Below, one piece after another: positions 33,747 through 42,210 of a stretch of DNA of 64,000 nt. The DNA lies in contig JARLGY010000016.1 in assembly GCA_031292525.1 (NCBI GenBank), positions 1-64,000 on the forward strand, given 5' to 3'. The notes below the pieces were generated by a model. It made no database searches. It was not told where the DNA came from and saw nothing but the letters and a program-made list of their open reading frames with translations. The stretch comes from Flavipsychrobacter sp. (GTDB taxonomy: Bacteria > Bacteroidota > Bacteroidia > Chitinophagales > Chitinophagaceae). How positions within the stretch are numbered: position 1 is the first letter of the stretch; each line of letters starts with the position of its first letter. The position numbers and the translations under genes were made by a program.

Positions 33747-34550
33747 CTATTTAAAATACACAGCCATTTCTTGCTGATACTGTTGGGCTGCCTTGCGGGC
33801 ATGAAAAGCAAAATCCTCACTGCTATTTACATATATTACTCCTCGACTTACGTTTATTAAAATGCCGCCATCTTCATTCATCGTGTTTTCGCACACAGTT
33901 GCAACATCTCCCCCCTGTGCACCTACACCCGGTATCAGGAAGAACTGGTTTGGAAGCATTTGTCTTACGTGTTGTAGTTGTTCTTTGCGGGTTGCGCCTA
34001 TTACAAACATAAGGTTGCCCGGTGTTCCCCATTCAGCCACTTGTGTAAGTACACGTTCGTACAGCAATTGATCTCCACTAGGTTGCAGCTGAAAATCTTT
34101 ACTGCCGGCATTTGAGGTGAGGCCCAGAACTATTGCCCATTTTCCTGGTGTATTTAAAAAAGGTTTTACACTGTCTGAGCCCATATAGGGCGCAACGGTC
34201 ACGCTATCGAATGGAAACGTTTCAAAAAATGTTTTCGCATATTGGTCGGCAGTATTCCCAATGTCGCCACGCTTGGCGTCTGCGATGGTAAAAATATCTT
34301 TAGGTATATAAGCCCTGGTCTTTTCCATGCTTTCCCAGCCTTTAATACCCTGGGCTTCATAAAATGCTGTATTTATCTTGTAGGCTACCGTGTAGTCTTT
34401 AGTCGCATCTATAATGGCTTTGTTGAATGCAAACACTGGGTCTTCTTCCTGCAACAGATGTTTGGGTATTTTGTCCATGTCGGTATCCAGTCCTACACAA
34501 AGCACAGATTTTTTTTCATGGATGATGCTTACAAGCCCTTCTCTCGTCAT
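33747..34550 (-). CDS. pyrF: Orotidine 5'-phosphate decarboxylase (type 2)
   Basis: PyrF makes UMP from OMP, the last step of pyrimidine synthesis. The 267-residue product is the longer type 2 form: VLCVGLDTDMDKIPK near the start, YKINTAFYE, and the catalytic DAKRGDIGNTADQYA with the Lys and Asp pair. PGVGAQGGD near the C-terminus binds the phosphate. It leads a unit with the DUF2851 gene. Confidence 0.94.
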   Translation of the reverse strand: MTREGLVSIIHEKKSVLCVGLDTDMDKIPKHLLQEEDPVFAFNKAIIDATKDYTVAYKINTAFYEAQGIKGWESMEKTRAYIPKDIFTIADAKRGDIGNTADQYAKTFFETFPFDSVTVAPYMGSDSVKPFLNTPGKWAIVLGLTSNAGSKDFQLQPSGDQLLYERVLTQVAEWGTPGNLMFVIGATRKEQLQHVRQMLPNQFFLIPGVGAQGGDVATVCENTMNEDGGILINVSRGVIYVNSSEDFAFHARKAAQQYQQEMAVYFK

Positions 34551-34673
34551 ACTAAGAATTTGCGGCTAAATTAATTGAAATTGAGTAACGATAGCTGGCT
34601 TATGCTATTATATTTAAAAGTATAGTTTATCTAGGGCATTAATATTTTATTAGTTTCTTTAAAGTATTTACGG

Positions 34674-34681
34674 TAACTTTG
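34674..34681 (+). promoter_or_regulatory. Possible -7 promoter box of the cold-shock gene
   Basis: TAACTTTG matches TAnnTTTG and lies 28 bases before the csp ATG. A clear TTTG -33 element is not seen at the standard distance. The rest of the 158-base gap back to pyrF is AT-rich and holds nothing else I can name. Confidence 0.4.
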
Positions 34682-34708
34682 TTTTTTTAAAAATAAATAA
34701 AAATTACA

Positions 34709-34900
34709 ATGCAAGAAGGTACAGTAAAATTTTTTAATGGAACTAAAGGATTTGGTTTCATTACTCCATCAAACGGTGGTCAGGACATCTTTGTTCACGT
34801 TTCAGGTCTTTATGATGAAATCCGTGAAAATGATAAAGTGACTTTCGATTCAGAAAATGGTAAGAAAGGTTTAAATGCAGTTAACGTAAGAGTTATCTAA
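34709..34900 (+). CDS. Cold-shock domain protein
   Basis: A 63-residue CSD protein that binds single-stranded nucleic acid. It has both RNA-binding motifs: KGFGFI (RNP1-type) and DIFVHV (RNP2-type), plus GTVKFFNGTKGFGFITP at the start. Nothing is missing. It stands alone with its own terminator. Confidence 0.96.
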   Translation: MQEGTVKFFNGTKGFGFITPSNGGQDIFVHVSGLYDEIRENDKVTFDSENGKKGLNAVNVRVI

Positions 34901-34922
34901 CTTATTCATATTCATCATTTGG

Positions 34923-34954
34923 AAAGCATCCCGTTTATTTGGGATGCTTTTTTT
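34923..34954 (+). terminator. Terminator of the cold-shock gene
   Basis: AAAGCATCCC (34923-34932) pairs perfectly with GGGATGCTTT (34941-34950) and is followed by a run of T residues. It lies 22 bases after the csp stop. Confidence 0.9.
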
Positions 34955-35023
34955 ATGTCCCTACATTCCGGAAAGCGTCATAGTTGGCGAGATAAAAACA
35001 TTTTTATCTATCTTTAGGCGTAT

Positions 35024-35109
35024 AAAGGTGATGGTGTCCACCTACTTAACCGTCCGCAAATAAGGACTGATGGCGCCTACAATTAATTTGCAAAACTAAT
35101 TTGTAGGCT
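35024..35109 (+). promoter_or_regulatory. Fluoride (crcB) riboswitch with translational expression platform
   Basis: The aptamer has the conserved sequence in order: GGTGATGG (35027-35034), CCACC (35038-35042), a stem GTCC (35052-35055)/GGAC (35064-35067), then TGATGGCGCCTAC (35068-35080), as in fluoride riboswitches. GGTG pairs with CACC. The 3' part GCCTACA (35075-35081) can instead pair with TGTAGGC (35102-35108), and TTA with TAA outside it; this alternative hairpin ends one base before the ATG at 35110 and would hide the start region. Fluoride binding would free it. The gene controlled is a CLC-type exporter. Confidence 0.88.
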
Positions 35110-36480
35110 ATGGCATATCGCAGTCCCTTACTTGGCATTGTCCGTTATTTGATAAAATGGACTTTGTTATCTCTTCCACTTTCTTTAATAGTAGGGTCAC
35201 TTGTTGCTTTATTTCTTTGGTTGCTCGATTGGGTAACTAACTACCGGATGATGCATCCCTGGCTACTGTTCTTGTTGCCGGTTACTGGTATAGTTGTTTA
35301 TTTTCTGTACCGGCTATGGGGTAAGAATGCTGAAGGGGGCAATAACCTTATTATGGAGGAGATACATGAACCTGGTGGTGGAGTGCCTGCACGCATGACA
35401 CCACTTGTTTTGATCACCACATTGCTTACACATCTTAATGGCGGATCGGCAGGGCGCGAAGGTACAGCAGTGCAAATGGGGGGCAGTATGGCCCATCTAT
35501 TGGGCAGGTGGTTCAGGTTGTCGCCGTTAGATATGCGTACGATGCTGATGACTGGTATTGCTGCAGGTTTCGGGGCGGTTTTTGGCACTCCAGTTGCCGG
35601 CGCCGTTTTCGCATTGGAGGTACTTGCTATTGGTAGTATAAGATACGATGCGCTATTGCCTTGCTTGATGGCCGCAACATTAGCCGATATTGTAACCTCA
35701 TCCTGGGGTATACATCATACACATTATACGGTTTCTGTGCTTCCGGTAGAACATTCATTCCTCCCTTTTCTGCATGTCAACGTTATTTTGCTAAGTAAAG
35801 TAATCGCAGCAGGGGCAGCCTTCGGGCTTGCGGCATATTTCTTCTCCGAGTTATTATATACAATTAAAAAAGTTTCTAGGTTATGGATAAAGCCGGAGTG
35901 GCTAATACCTGTTGTTGGAGGGGTTATCATTATTGGCTTGTGGTATGCATCTGGCACTGCAGATTACCTGGGTTTGGGAGTTACAGGCCATTATAGCACC
36001 AGTGTAAGTATTGTGAATGCATTTCATGAAGGTGGGGCTGGCTACTGGAGCTGGCTCTGGAAGCTGGTATTTACTGCAATTACCCTGGGCATGGGCTTTA
36101 AAGGCGGGGAAGTAACACCATTATTTTTTATTGGTGCAACACTGGGTAATGCTATTGCAATGCTATTGGGCGCTCCACCTGATCTTTTTGCCGCTATTGG
36201 TTTTATAGCAGTTTTTGCCGGTGCCACTAATACACCGATAGCGTGTACTATGATGGGGGCTGAATTGTTTGGTGGAAGTTATATTTTTTACTTTGCGGTA
36301 GCTTGTTTTACAGCATATTATTTCAGCGGCAATACAGGCATATACCACGCACAAAGAATAGGTATATCGAAAATGGATGGGGTTGCATTACCCAACGAAA
36401 CACTTTCGCACCTGCGTGAACGAAAAGTATTGCGTAACAGGCGCATCTTTAATATGCTGCTTACCAAATGGCGTAAATAG
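35110..36480 (+). CDS. eriC: CLC-type fluoride/proton antiporter (EriC-F)
   Basis: A 456-residue CLC membrane protein with about ten or more helices. Family motifs: GGSAGREGTAVQMGG with the gating Glu, FGTPVAGAVFALEV, and GMGFKGGEVTPLFFIGATLG near the second anion-binding stretch. The GREGT form and the Bacteroidota annotation class (voltage-gated chloride channel family protein) fit the CLC-F branch that exports fluoride. The fluoride riboswitch directly upstream makes fluoride the likely substrate; this is strong context evidence, not proof. The gene ends 28 bases before the convergent MbnP-like gene. Confidence 0.9.
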   Translation: MAYRSPLLGIVRYLIKWTLLSLPLSLIVGSLVALFLWLLDWVTNYRMMHPWLLFLLPVTGIVVYFLYRLWGKNAEGGNNLIMEEIHEPGGGVPARMTPLVLITTLLTHLNGGSAGREGTAVQMGGSMAHLLGRWFRLSPLDMRTMLMTGIAAGFGAVFGTPVAGAVFALEVLAIGSIRYDALLPCLMAATLADIVTSSWGIHHTHYTVSVLPVEHSFLPFLHVNVILLSKVIAAGAAFGLAAYFFSELLYTIKKVSRLWIKPEWLIPVVGGVIIIGLWYASGTADYLGLGVTGHYSTSVSIVNAFHEGGAGYWSWLWKLVFTAITLGMGFKGGEVTPLFFIGATLGNAIAMLLGAPPDLFAAIGFIAVFAGATNTPIACTMMGAELFGGSYIFYFAVACFTAYYFSGNTGIYHAQRIGISKMDGVALPNETLSHLRERKVLRNRRIFNMLLTKWRK

Positions 36481-36508
36481 AACTAACAGCTCGGCGGAAG
36501 GCATTACA

Positions 36509-37279
36509 CTAGTTTTGATAATAGAACATATTAGGTATCCCGGCGGCTATTGTATTGGCCAGGTTAGGATTAGTTAAGTACGTATCCGTAGTAGGATTTG
36601 AAGCAAAATTATTTACCGTCCTCAGCAGTTTGCCATAATCACAAGTAATGTGTACTGTTAATGATTGTCTTATCCCTACGGTATATGCAGGGTTATGTGT
36701 GGGCAATACTACTGTTTCATACAACCGATCTGATCCGATCTGGTACGATATAGGCACCGCTGGGTTACTGGTGTTGTCGCGTGCACTACCTGCTATTTTC
36801 ATAAATATATAACCCTCTGTCATACTGCCAAACCACATGCTAGGGGTCTGAGGTGCCAAAGGGCTGGGGGGTGTATAGTTGCTGGGTATAGTTGCATCAT
36901 TTGTGGCAGGATCTATGCCAACATTGAAGGCTATAGATACGTAATTGCCAGCCTGTATAGTTCCAGCCAAAAAGGTGTTAGTGCCTAATGTTTTTAGCAA
37001 ATAAGTACCTGGGAAGGTAAAGATCCTGCCGCTGGTATTGGTAATGGAGATATTTGAAATATAAAATTGGGCCACATTTAATGCTATTGCCCTGCCTTTC
37101 GTGTCAGTATATAAATGACCCGACGAATCCACTGCGTTTGAATCTACGAATGTGTGAAGATCCAGGAATAGGGTAGAGGTATCAGTGGGTGTTACAATAG
37201 ATGGTTTGTTGCAAGCGGTGTTGCCACAAACTAAAAATAGTATAATTATTAGTGATGATACTGATAATAGGTATTTCAT
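36509..37279 (-). CDS. MbnP-like lipoprotein, WxW-lacking paralogue 1
   Basis: A lipoprotein of 256 residues (lipobox ending NTAC). It follows the MbnP-family pattern: TLFLDLHTFVDSNAVD, AQFYISNISIT, a YLLKTLG segment, GNYVSIAFNVGID, then MWFGSMTEGYIFMKIAG. In MbnP the first Trp of WxW before the GY segment is oxidised to kynurenine by MbnH to bind Cu(I); here that WxW is missing and a single W stands two residues earlier. I choose the ATG at 37279, matching the start of paralogue 2; 15 bases more are open. It is last in the copper-like cluster and convergent with the fluoride exporter. Confidence 0.75.
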   Translation of the reverse strand: MKYLLSVSSLIIILFLVCGNTACNKPSIVTPTDTSTLFLDLHTFVDSNAVDSSGHLYTDTKGRAIALNVAQFYISNISITNTSGRIFTFPGTYLLKTLGTNTFLAGTIQAGNYVSIAFNVGIDPATNDATIPSNYTPPSPLAPQTPSMWFGSMTEGYIFMKIAGSARDNTSNPAVPISYQIGSDRLYETVVLPTHNPAYTVGIRQSLTVHITCDYGKLLRTVNNFASNPTTDTYLTNPNLANTIAAGIPNMFYYQN

Positions 37280-37390
37280 TTTTCTTTTTTGCATCGCGGT
37301 TTGACGCCAATATAAGCCTTATGGTTTAATTGCTTTATTTCATTGGCGTTTCTTTAACGACTGCATTGATGAAAAAGTATGACATTCTAC

Positions 37391-37432
37391 AAAAAAAAGA
37401 AAACCACCGACATACAAGATGAAGGTGGTTTT
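37391..37432 (-). terminator. Terminator after MbnP-like paralogue 2
   Basis: On the minus strand AAAACCACC, a 15-base loop and GGTGGTTTT are followed by CTTTTTTTT. It lies just after the 37450-38220 gene and separates it from paralogue 1. Confidence 0.8.
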
Positions 37433-37449
37433 AAAATTGGTTCATGCCT

Positions 37450-38220
37450 TTATTCTTCGTAACGGAACATATTGGGAATGTTGTTAGCTATTGTTTGCGC
37501 AAGGGTCGGGTTTGTATTGTATGTATCTGTTGATGGATTGCTACTGAAGCTGGTTATGCCCTTCAATAATTTGCCATAATCGCAGATAATGTGCACGGTA
37601 AGCACTTGTTTTGCTGCCACAGTATATATCGGGTTGTGGGTAGGTAACGTTACACTTTCATATAACGCATTAGAGCCAATTTGGTAAGAAATAGGTGTTT
37701 TGATTCCTCCAACAACATCTTGGGCAGTGCCTTGTATATTCATAAATATATAGCCCTTTGTGACATCGCCAAACCACATGCTCGGGCTCTGCAGTGCAAG
37801 CGGACTTGGAACTGCATGAGTAGATGGATTGGTTGCATTGTTTGTTGCATCGACACCTACATAAAATGAAATGAATTTATAACTGCCAACAGGTATGCTG
37901 CCCACTGCATATTCTTCATTACCTATCGTTTTAAGTACATATGCTCCATGTAAAGAAGTAACGGTCCCATCAGTTTTTGTCAATGTTATATTAGATATGT
38001 AAAATTGAGCGAGAGTAAGCCCAATAAATCTTCCATTCCCATCAGGATATAGGGCAGTGGAATCATCTACTTCATTGCTATCTACATTGGTGTGCAGATG
38101 AAGGTATAGCGTAGCGGTATCAGTACTGCTATTATCTGACTTTTTGCAGGAACTGCAACTGAATGTAAATAAGCTGCAAATAAGAACTGTAAATATGGAT
38201 AATGATATAGTGTATTTCAT
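37450..38220 (-). CDS. MbnP-like lipoprotein, WxW-lacking paralogue 2
   Basis: A 256-residue lipoprotein (TFSCSSC near residue 22) highly similar to paralogue 1: TATLYLHLHTNVDSNEVDD, LTLAQFYISNITLT, GSYKFISFYVGVDAT, MWFGDVTKGYIFMNIQG, YQIGSNALYESVTLPTHNP and VHIICDYGKLL. Like paralogue 1 it lacks the WxW motif before the GYI segment. The His-containing stretches LHLHTN and LPTHNP are conserved between the two. Membrane-bound periplasmic copper or metal handling is inferred from the family. Confidence 0.75.
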   Translation of the reverse strand: MKYTISLSIFTVLICSLFTFSCSSCKKSDNSSTDTATLYLHLHTNVDSNEVDDSTALYPDGNGRFIGLTLAQFYISNITLTKTDGTVTSLHGAYVLKTIGNEEYAVGSIPVGSYKFISFYVGVDATNNATNPSTHAVPSPLALQSPSMWFGDVTKGYIFMNIQGTAQDVVGGIKTPISYQIGSNALYESVTLPTHNPIYTVAAKQVLTVHIICDYGKLLKGITSFSSNPSTDTYNTNPTLAQTIANNIPNMFRYEE

Positions 38221-38281
38221 TTGGAATATTTAAATGATTTTGTAGAAAATTGTTTACTAACTTTTAATGAAAGGTTGTGAG

Positions 38282-39046
38282 CTACTTCACCGAATCTATA
38301 CCAAACATGTTTGCATAGTTATCGGCAATAAGCACTGAGTTGGCATTCGGAGACATAGTAGATGTGAACGTGCTCATGTTGATAAGATGGGGCGTTTTAA
38401 ACCAGCTCATGGCGTCAGCATGCATAAAGGCAGTTACCAGTCCCCCGTTTGTTACTGTAACCGGCTGAGGTAAGTTTATTGTGACTTTCCGCAGAGCGCT
38501 GTATTGCCCACTGAAGCCACCGATGTGCAATTGGAAGAACCGTGGAGATCCTGACACAGATGCTGTGCCTTCCATTTTTGCCATTATATAGCCCGTACTC
38601 CAGTCCCAAAACATGCCATTCACAGGGTCAAGTTCCCCAGATTGCGCACCGCTTACGTTGTGCAGGCTATCCACGCCTATCAGGAAAGTGATGCTGGTAT
38701 AATTGCCCACGGGTACATTTCCAATAGTGAAAGTACCACTTCCCTGTACGGCTTGCTGCACCAGGTGGTAGCTATTTGTTTCGGCAAAAGTTTTACCAGA
38801 ATCTGTGGTTAAAACTATATTGCTTATGTAATAGTTAAAAATGCTCACACTAATGCTGTCTCCGTTTGCATCTTTGTAGTATTGGTTCAGCGCAAGAATA
38901 CTGCTGTCTGCTGTATTAGTTATAGCTATTGTCATCTGGCCGGTTACTGCAGGAGTTGCCGGTTTAGGAGATGGGTCTTTTCTGCATGCAGTAAAGACTG
39001 TGGACAAGGTCCAAAACAATAGGGTAAGTTTTATTGAAGTTTTCAT
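38282..39046 (-). CDS. MbnP-like lipoprotein with intact WxW motif
   Basis: A 254-residue lipoprotein (FTAC, Cys21) that fits canonical MbnP: LALNQYYKDANGDSI, IFNYYISNIVLT, HLVQQAV, GNYTSITFLIGVDSLHN, then GELDPVNGMFWDWSTGYIMA and the His-containing FQLHIGG. W147-D-W149 is the conserved WxW; in studied MbnP the first Trp is turned into kynurenine by the di-heme enzyme MbnH, creating a Cu(I) site. The MauG/MbnH-like gene lies 2 kb upstream in the same cluster. Confidence 0.82.
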   Translation of the reverse strand: MKTSIKLTLLFWTLSTVFTACRKDPSPKPATPAVTGQMTIAITNTADSSILALNQYYKDANGDSISVSIFNYYISNIVLTTDSGKTFAETNSYHLVQQAVQGSGTFTIGNVPVGNYTSITFLIGVDSLHNVSGAQSGELDPVNGMFWDWSTGYIMAKMEGTASVSGSPRFFQLHIGGFSGQYSALRKVTINLPQPVTVTNGGLVTAFMHADAMSWFKTPHLINMSTFTSTMSPNANSVLIADNYANMFGIDSVK

Positions 39047-39078
39047 TTTGTTTTTTTTAGTCTGCTTTAATATTTATT

Positions 39079-39489
39079 CTATGGCATTGTTGTTATCCAT
39101 ACCGTATCCGCTGCCTCGGTACCCACATGGTCCAGATTTGCATTAAGGATCAATTGCAGGTTTTTGACCTGGGTACAGGTATCCACCCATTGTAACTGTA
39201 CTGAAAAGTGATCATTATGTATGTCCGCTGCGCTTTCATACAAAACGTTTTCTGTAGCAGTGTCTATTAGCTGAACGTAGTAACCATGCAATTCTCCAGA
39301 ATAAGTAACGCTAAACGACATGTTTACCGTATCCCCCTTACGGTACATTTGTCCTTTAAGAGGACTTTGGACAGTAATGCCTACAGCAGATGGATTTTCC
39401 GCTGTAACACTTTTCTTGCGGCACGAAGCGTAAGCCAAGCTTGCAATAGCTAGTACAATAAGGACAACTTTATTTTTTGTAATGGGCAT
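39079..39489 (-). CDS. Lipoprotein in the MbnP cluster
   Basis: A 136-residue lipoprotein (LAYASC, Cys23). The mature domain is one beta-sandwich-like unit (ITVQSPLKGQMYRKGDTVNMSFSVT, HGYYVQLIDTATENVLYES, LILNANLDHVGTEAADTVWI), resembling Ig/fibronectin-like domains of lipoproteins near copper genes in Bacteroidota. I cannot name the family with certainty. It lies five bases after the outer-membrane protein gene and 32 bases before the WxW MbnP gene, so the three are co-transcribed. Confidence 0.7.
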   Translation of the reverse strand: MPITKNKVVLIVLAIASLAYASCRKKSVTAENPSAVGITVQSPLKGQMYRKGDTVNMSFSVTYSGELHGYYVQLIDTATENVLYESAADIHNDHFSVQLQWVDTCTQVKNLQLILNANLDHVGTEAADTVWITTMP

Positions 39490-39493
39490 TTTT

Positions 39494-40441
39494 CTATTTT
39501 TTGTTTTGTCTGTTCAATAACACATAAAGCCCTGTTTCAAACTGGTTGTGAGCGGTAACAAGCCCGGTAGCATAATGCTGCGATGTTGGGATGGTGTACA
39601 TGGCATGAAGGCCCATACGTTTGTAATATACGTAAGCCCCGGCAGTAGCATATAAGAAGTAGCCGCCCGTATAACTGTCTACCCAGCCTTTGGAGTAATT
39701 ATCATAGTCCATAGCTGTATTTTCATACCGCAGGCCTATTTCTGGCATGACGGTCCATTTATTGCGCTGGAGCCAATATACCCCGTTCAGACTTGTATTG
39801 AAGTGATTGCCATATTTATATTGCTGTGCATTAGGGGTATTGGCATTGTAACCTGCGTCCAGGTTTATACCATAACCTCCTTTGCGCACAGTATAATTGG
39901 CATTGAACAAAAGATCCCAGCTTCCCGTGCCCGGCTGCATGTTAGGTACTACCTGATCAGACAATACAACATCCTGTAACGACTGATACTTACCTGTTGG
40001 GGTTTTTACCCCGCCGCCGGCTTGCAAGGTATGCTGCCATCCGCCTTTGTTTGTGCGGTTTACCAGCGTTACATTTGCTAAGACAGATGCATCGCCAATG
40101 CCTTGTGTATTCGCACGTACGCCATCCTCCAGCTTACTGTTAGATACCACCGGTACAAACACAAACAGGTGTACGTTTTTAGACACGTAGAATCGCCCCC
40201 ATAGCAATGCTGTGTTATAGCTTTCGTGCGATACGGATGAGCTTTCGCCTCTGTAGTCGAAATTGGCAGGCCTGAAGCTGGTAAAGCTCCGGTACTGATA
40301 TTGCAGTCCAAAAAAGTTGGTATAAAAATCTGGCAATACCCCCAGGTAATTGTTGCTTGACGAGCATCCGCAAAGTGCGCATGCGCCGCATTGCAGCGAG
40401 GCCAGCATTGCAGCAACCCCGCACATCAATATGCGTTTCAT
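39494..40441 (-). CDS. Outer-membrane beta-barrel protein with Cys-rich N-terminus
   Basis: About 315 residues. After the signal peptide (MKRILMCGVAAMLASLQ) the mature start is C-rich (CGACALCGCSSSNNYLG), then the sequence alternates beta strands to the end (FFGLQYQYRSF, LHAMYTIPTSQHYATG, FETGLYVLLNRQNKK). This looks like an outer-membrane barrel with a short metal-binding-type N-terminus, often called a transporter in such clusters. I use the ATG at 40441; 18 codons upstream are also open but precede the signal. It is part of the MbnP/MauG cluster. Confidence 0.72.
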   Translation of the reverse strand: MKRILMCGVAAMLASLQCGACALCGCSSSNNYLGVLPDFYTNFFGLQYQYRSFTSFRPANFDYRGESSSVSHESYNTALLWGRFYVSKNVHLFVFVPVVSNSKLEDGVRANTQGIGDASVLANVTLVNRTNKGGWQHTLQAGGGVKTPTGKYQSLQDVVLSDQVVPNMQPGTGSWDLLFNANYTVRKGGYGINLDAGYNANTPNAQQYKYGNHFNTSLNGVYWLQRNKWTVMPEIGLRYENTAMDYDNYSKGWVDSYTGGYFLYATAGAYVYYKRMGLHAMYTIPTSQHYATGLVTAHNQFETGLYVLLNRQNKK

Positions 40442-40546
40442 TGTAAGACTTTTTGTTGCCGGCACAAAAATGCGCAGCCTGGAATAATAACGCACACAAA
40501 AACATATTACTGCTTCAGCAACGTATGATACGATCCAATAAAAAAT

Positions 40547-40927
40547 CTAAACCAGTGGGGGATGAAAAACAGAAGGGTGGGGACGTGTTACTAATGATAA
40601 GTTGTAGCCTGACCTGTGCGTCAACAGGTCATCTGTAACAATAGTACTAAAAGCAAAAGGTGTAGATGGAATAACGAACATGGGCATCTCTGCTTTATCC
40701 CATTTATTAGGTATTGAGCCTGGTCTGCTTTGCTCATCATTCACCTTATCCAATTTTTTCTTAAGGCAACATTTACCGCAACATTTCATCTGTGGTTTGT
40801 CGCGGTTCTCACAGAGGTTTTTTGCTATGTAATCTTTATTGTAATTGAACCATACCACCACTCCAAGCTTTACAAAGCATTGAAAGGAGATACTCAAAAA
40901 CAACAGTATGGCTATAGCTACGCGCAT
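40547..40927 (-). CDS. Cys-rich small membrane-linked protein
   Basis: A 126-residue protein with an N-terminal hydrophobic helix (IAILLFLSISFQCFVKLGVVVWF) and then a basic, Cys-rich segment: NLCENRDKPQMKCCGKCCLKK. Such C-E-N...K-P...C-x-GKC-x-L patterns recur in Bacteroidota proteins next to copper or heavy-metal genes, so metal binding is likely but inferred. The C-terminal half is Pro-rich and without a clear motif. It is encoded between the barrel and the MauG-like peroxidase on the same strand. Confidence 0.68.
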   Translation of the reverse strand: MRVAIAILLFLSISFQCFVKLGVVVWFNYNKDYIAKNLCENRDKPQMKCCGKCCLKKKLDKVNDEQSRPGSIPNKWDKAEMPMFVIPSTPFAFSTIVTDDLLTHRSGYNLSLVTRPHPSVFHPPLV

Positions 40928-41004
40928 ATATCAGTATAAAATTACGCACTGTGTCGTTATAAAAAAAATACTTTAGGTTAATAGGTGCCCACAGCCGACT
41001 TGAT

Positions 41005-42102
41005 TTACGGTGCAGGATAATTGTTAGGGTCTGAAAAAAGTGGATTTGTATATAAAGTGTGGTCGGTAAGCGTATTTAAAAAGCTGATCAGGTCATTTTT
41101 TTGTTGCGTTGTTAACGGGATACCTCCGGTTAGCGAAGGATCAAGCGTTGCGCAATAAGAAGCGCCAGGCTTGATGCTGGTACTAAAATAATCCAGCACG
41201 TCAAGCAACGTAAGGAAACGGCCGTCGTGCATGTAGGGCGCCGTGAGTGCAATATTTCGAAGTGAAGGCGTTTTAAATTTGTAGCGGTCGCTTGCATTAT
41301 GGGTAATGTGTTCACGGCCGCTGTCAATAATGAATTGGCCGGTATGATTGATCACAGGCATTACTTCAGGTTCCAGTCCTATGCTTCTGAATTGATAATC
41401 ACTAAACAGAGGCTCAGAGTGGCAGCTTGCACACTTTGTCTTGAAGGTAGTGTATCCATTCGTTTCAGAACTATTGAACGTAATCTGGCCTCTTACAAAG
41501 CTGTCATACCGGGAATTATTGCTGATCATTACAGCCATAAATTGTGCCAGCGACTGGAAGATATGTTTTGAGTTAATCAGATCTCCAGTGTCATTGCTAA
41601 AAGCTCTCTGGAACATAGCGGGATACATAGGGTCTTTACTTATTTTCCTTATCACATCCGGGAGGGTTTCACCCATCTCTACTGGATTGGTCATTGGGTT
41701 TATGGGTTGGTTTTCCAGGTTAGTAACGCCACCATCCCAAAAATATGAAGTATTCCAGGCCATGTTGAAAATACCAGGCGCGTTACGAGTGCCGTTTTGG
41801 TTGCCTACTCCATGGCTTACAAAGTGAGCCAGGTTAGAAAAAGCAGCAAAATTTTGGTGGCAAAAAGCGCAGGAAACGGTATCGTTGCTGGAAAGACGAC
41901 CATCGTAAAATAATCTCCTGCCAAGTTGAAAACCGTCGTAAGTGAGCCGGTTATTTGTGAATTGATAATAGGGTTGAGGCCATCCTTTAGGTATGTCAAA
42001 AGCTACCTGTTTGCTTGAAGTCGGTACATATGGATCCACCCTGCACGATAACCAGAAGCAGAGTGCAAACAATAAAGATAACACTAGGAACTTTTTGTAC
42101 AT
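41005..42102 (-). CDS. MauG/MbnH-like di-heme cytochrome c peroxidase, lipoprotein
   Basis: A 365-residue lipoprotein (WLSC, Cys20). It carries two haem c motifs, C78-AF-C81-H82 and C224-AS-C227-H228, in the order and spacing of the bCcP/MauG superfamily, plus family segments GRRLFYDGRLSSNDTVSC, GVGNQNGTRNAPGIFNMAWN, and FKTPSLRNIALTAPYMHDGR near the C-terminus. MbnH belongs to this superfamily and oxidises a Trp of MbnP to kynurenine. The three MbnP-like genes downstream make an MbnH-like role plausible; a classic peroxidase role cannot be excluded from sequence. Confidence 0.85.
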   Translation of the reverse strand: MYKKFLVLSLLFALCFWLSCRVDPYVPTSSKQVAFDIPKGWPQPYYQFTNNRLTYDGFQLGRRLFYDGRLSSNDTVSCAFCHQNFAAFSNLAHFVSHGVGNQNGTRNAPGIFNMAWNTSYFWDGGVTNLENQPINPMTNPVEMGETLPDVIRKISKDPMYPAMFQRAFSNDTGDLINSKHIFQSLAQFMAVMISNNSRYDSFVRGQITFNSSETNGYTTFKTKCASCHSEPLFSDYQFRSIGLEPEVMPVINHTGQFIIDSGREHITHNASDRYKFKTPSLRNIALTAPYMHDGRFLTLLDVLDYFSTSIKPGASYCATLDPSLTGGIPLTTQQKNDLISFLNTLTDHTLYTNPLFSDPNNYPAP

Positions 42103-42210
42103 GTTACGCTAGGACTTACGCAAAACTACACTAATAACGTTTTGTAAAACAAAAGTGTTGTACGCTTTAAACAAAAAATACATGCAGATGACAATGGTAT
42201 AAATGTTTCG

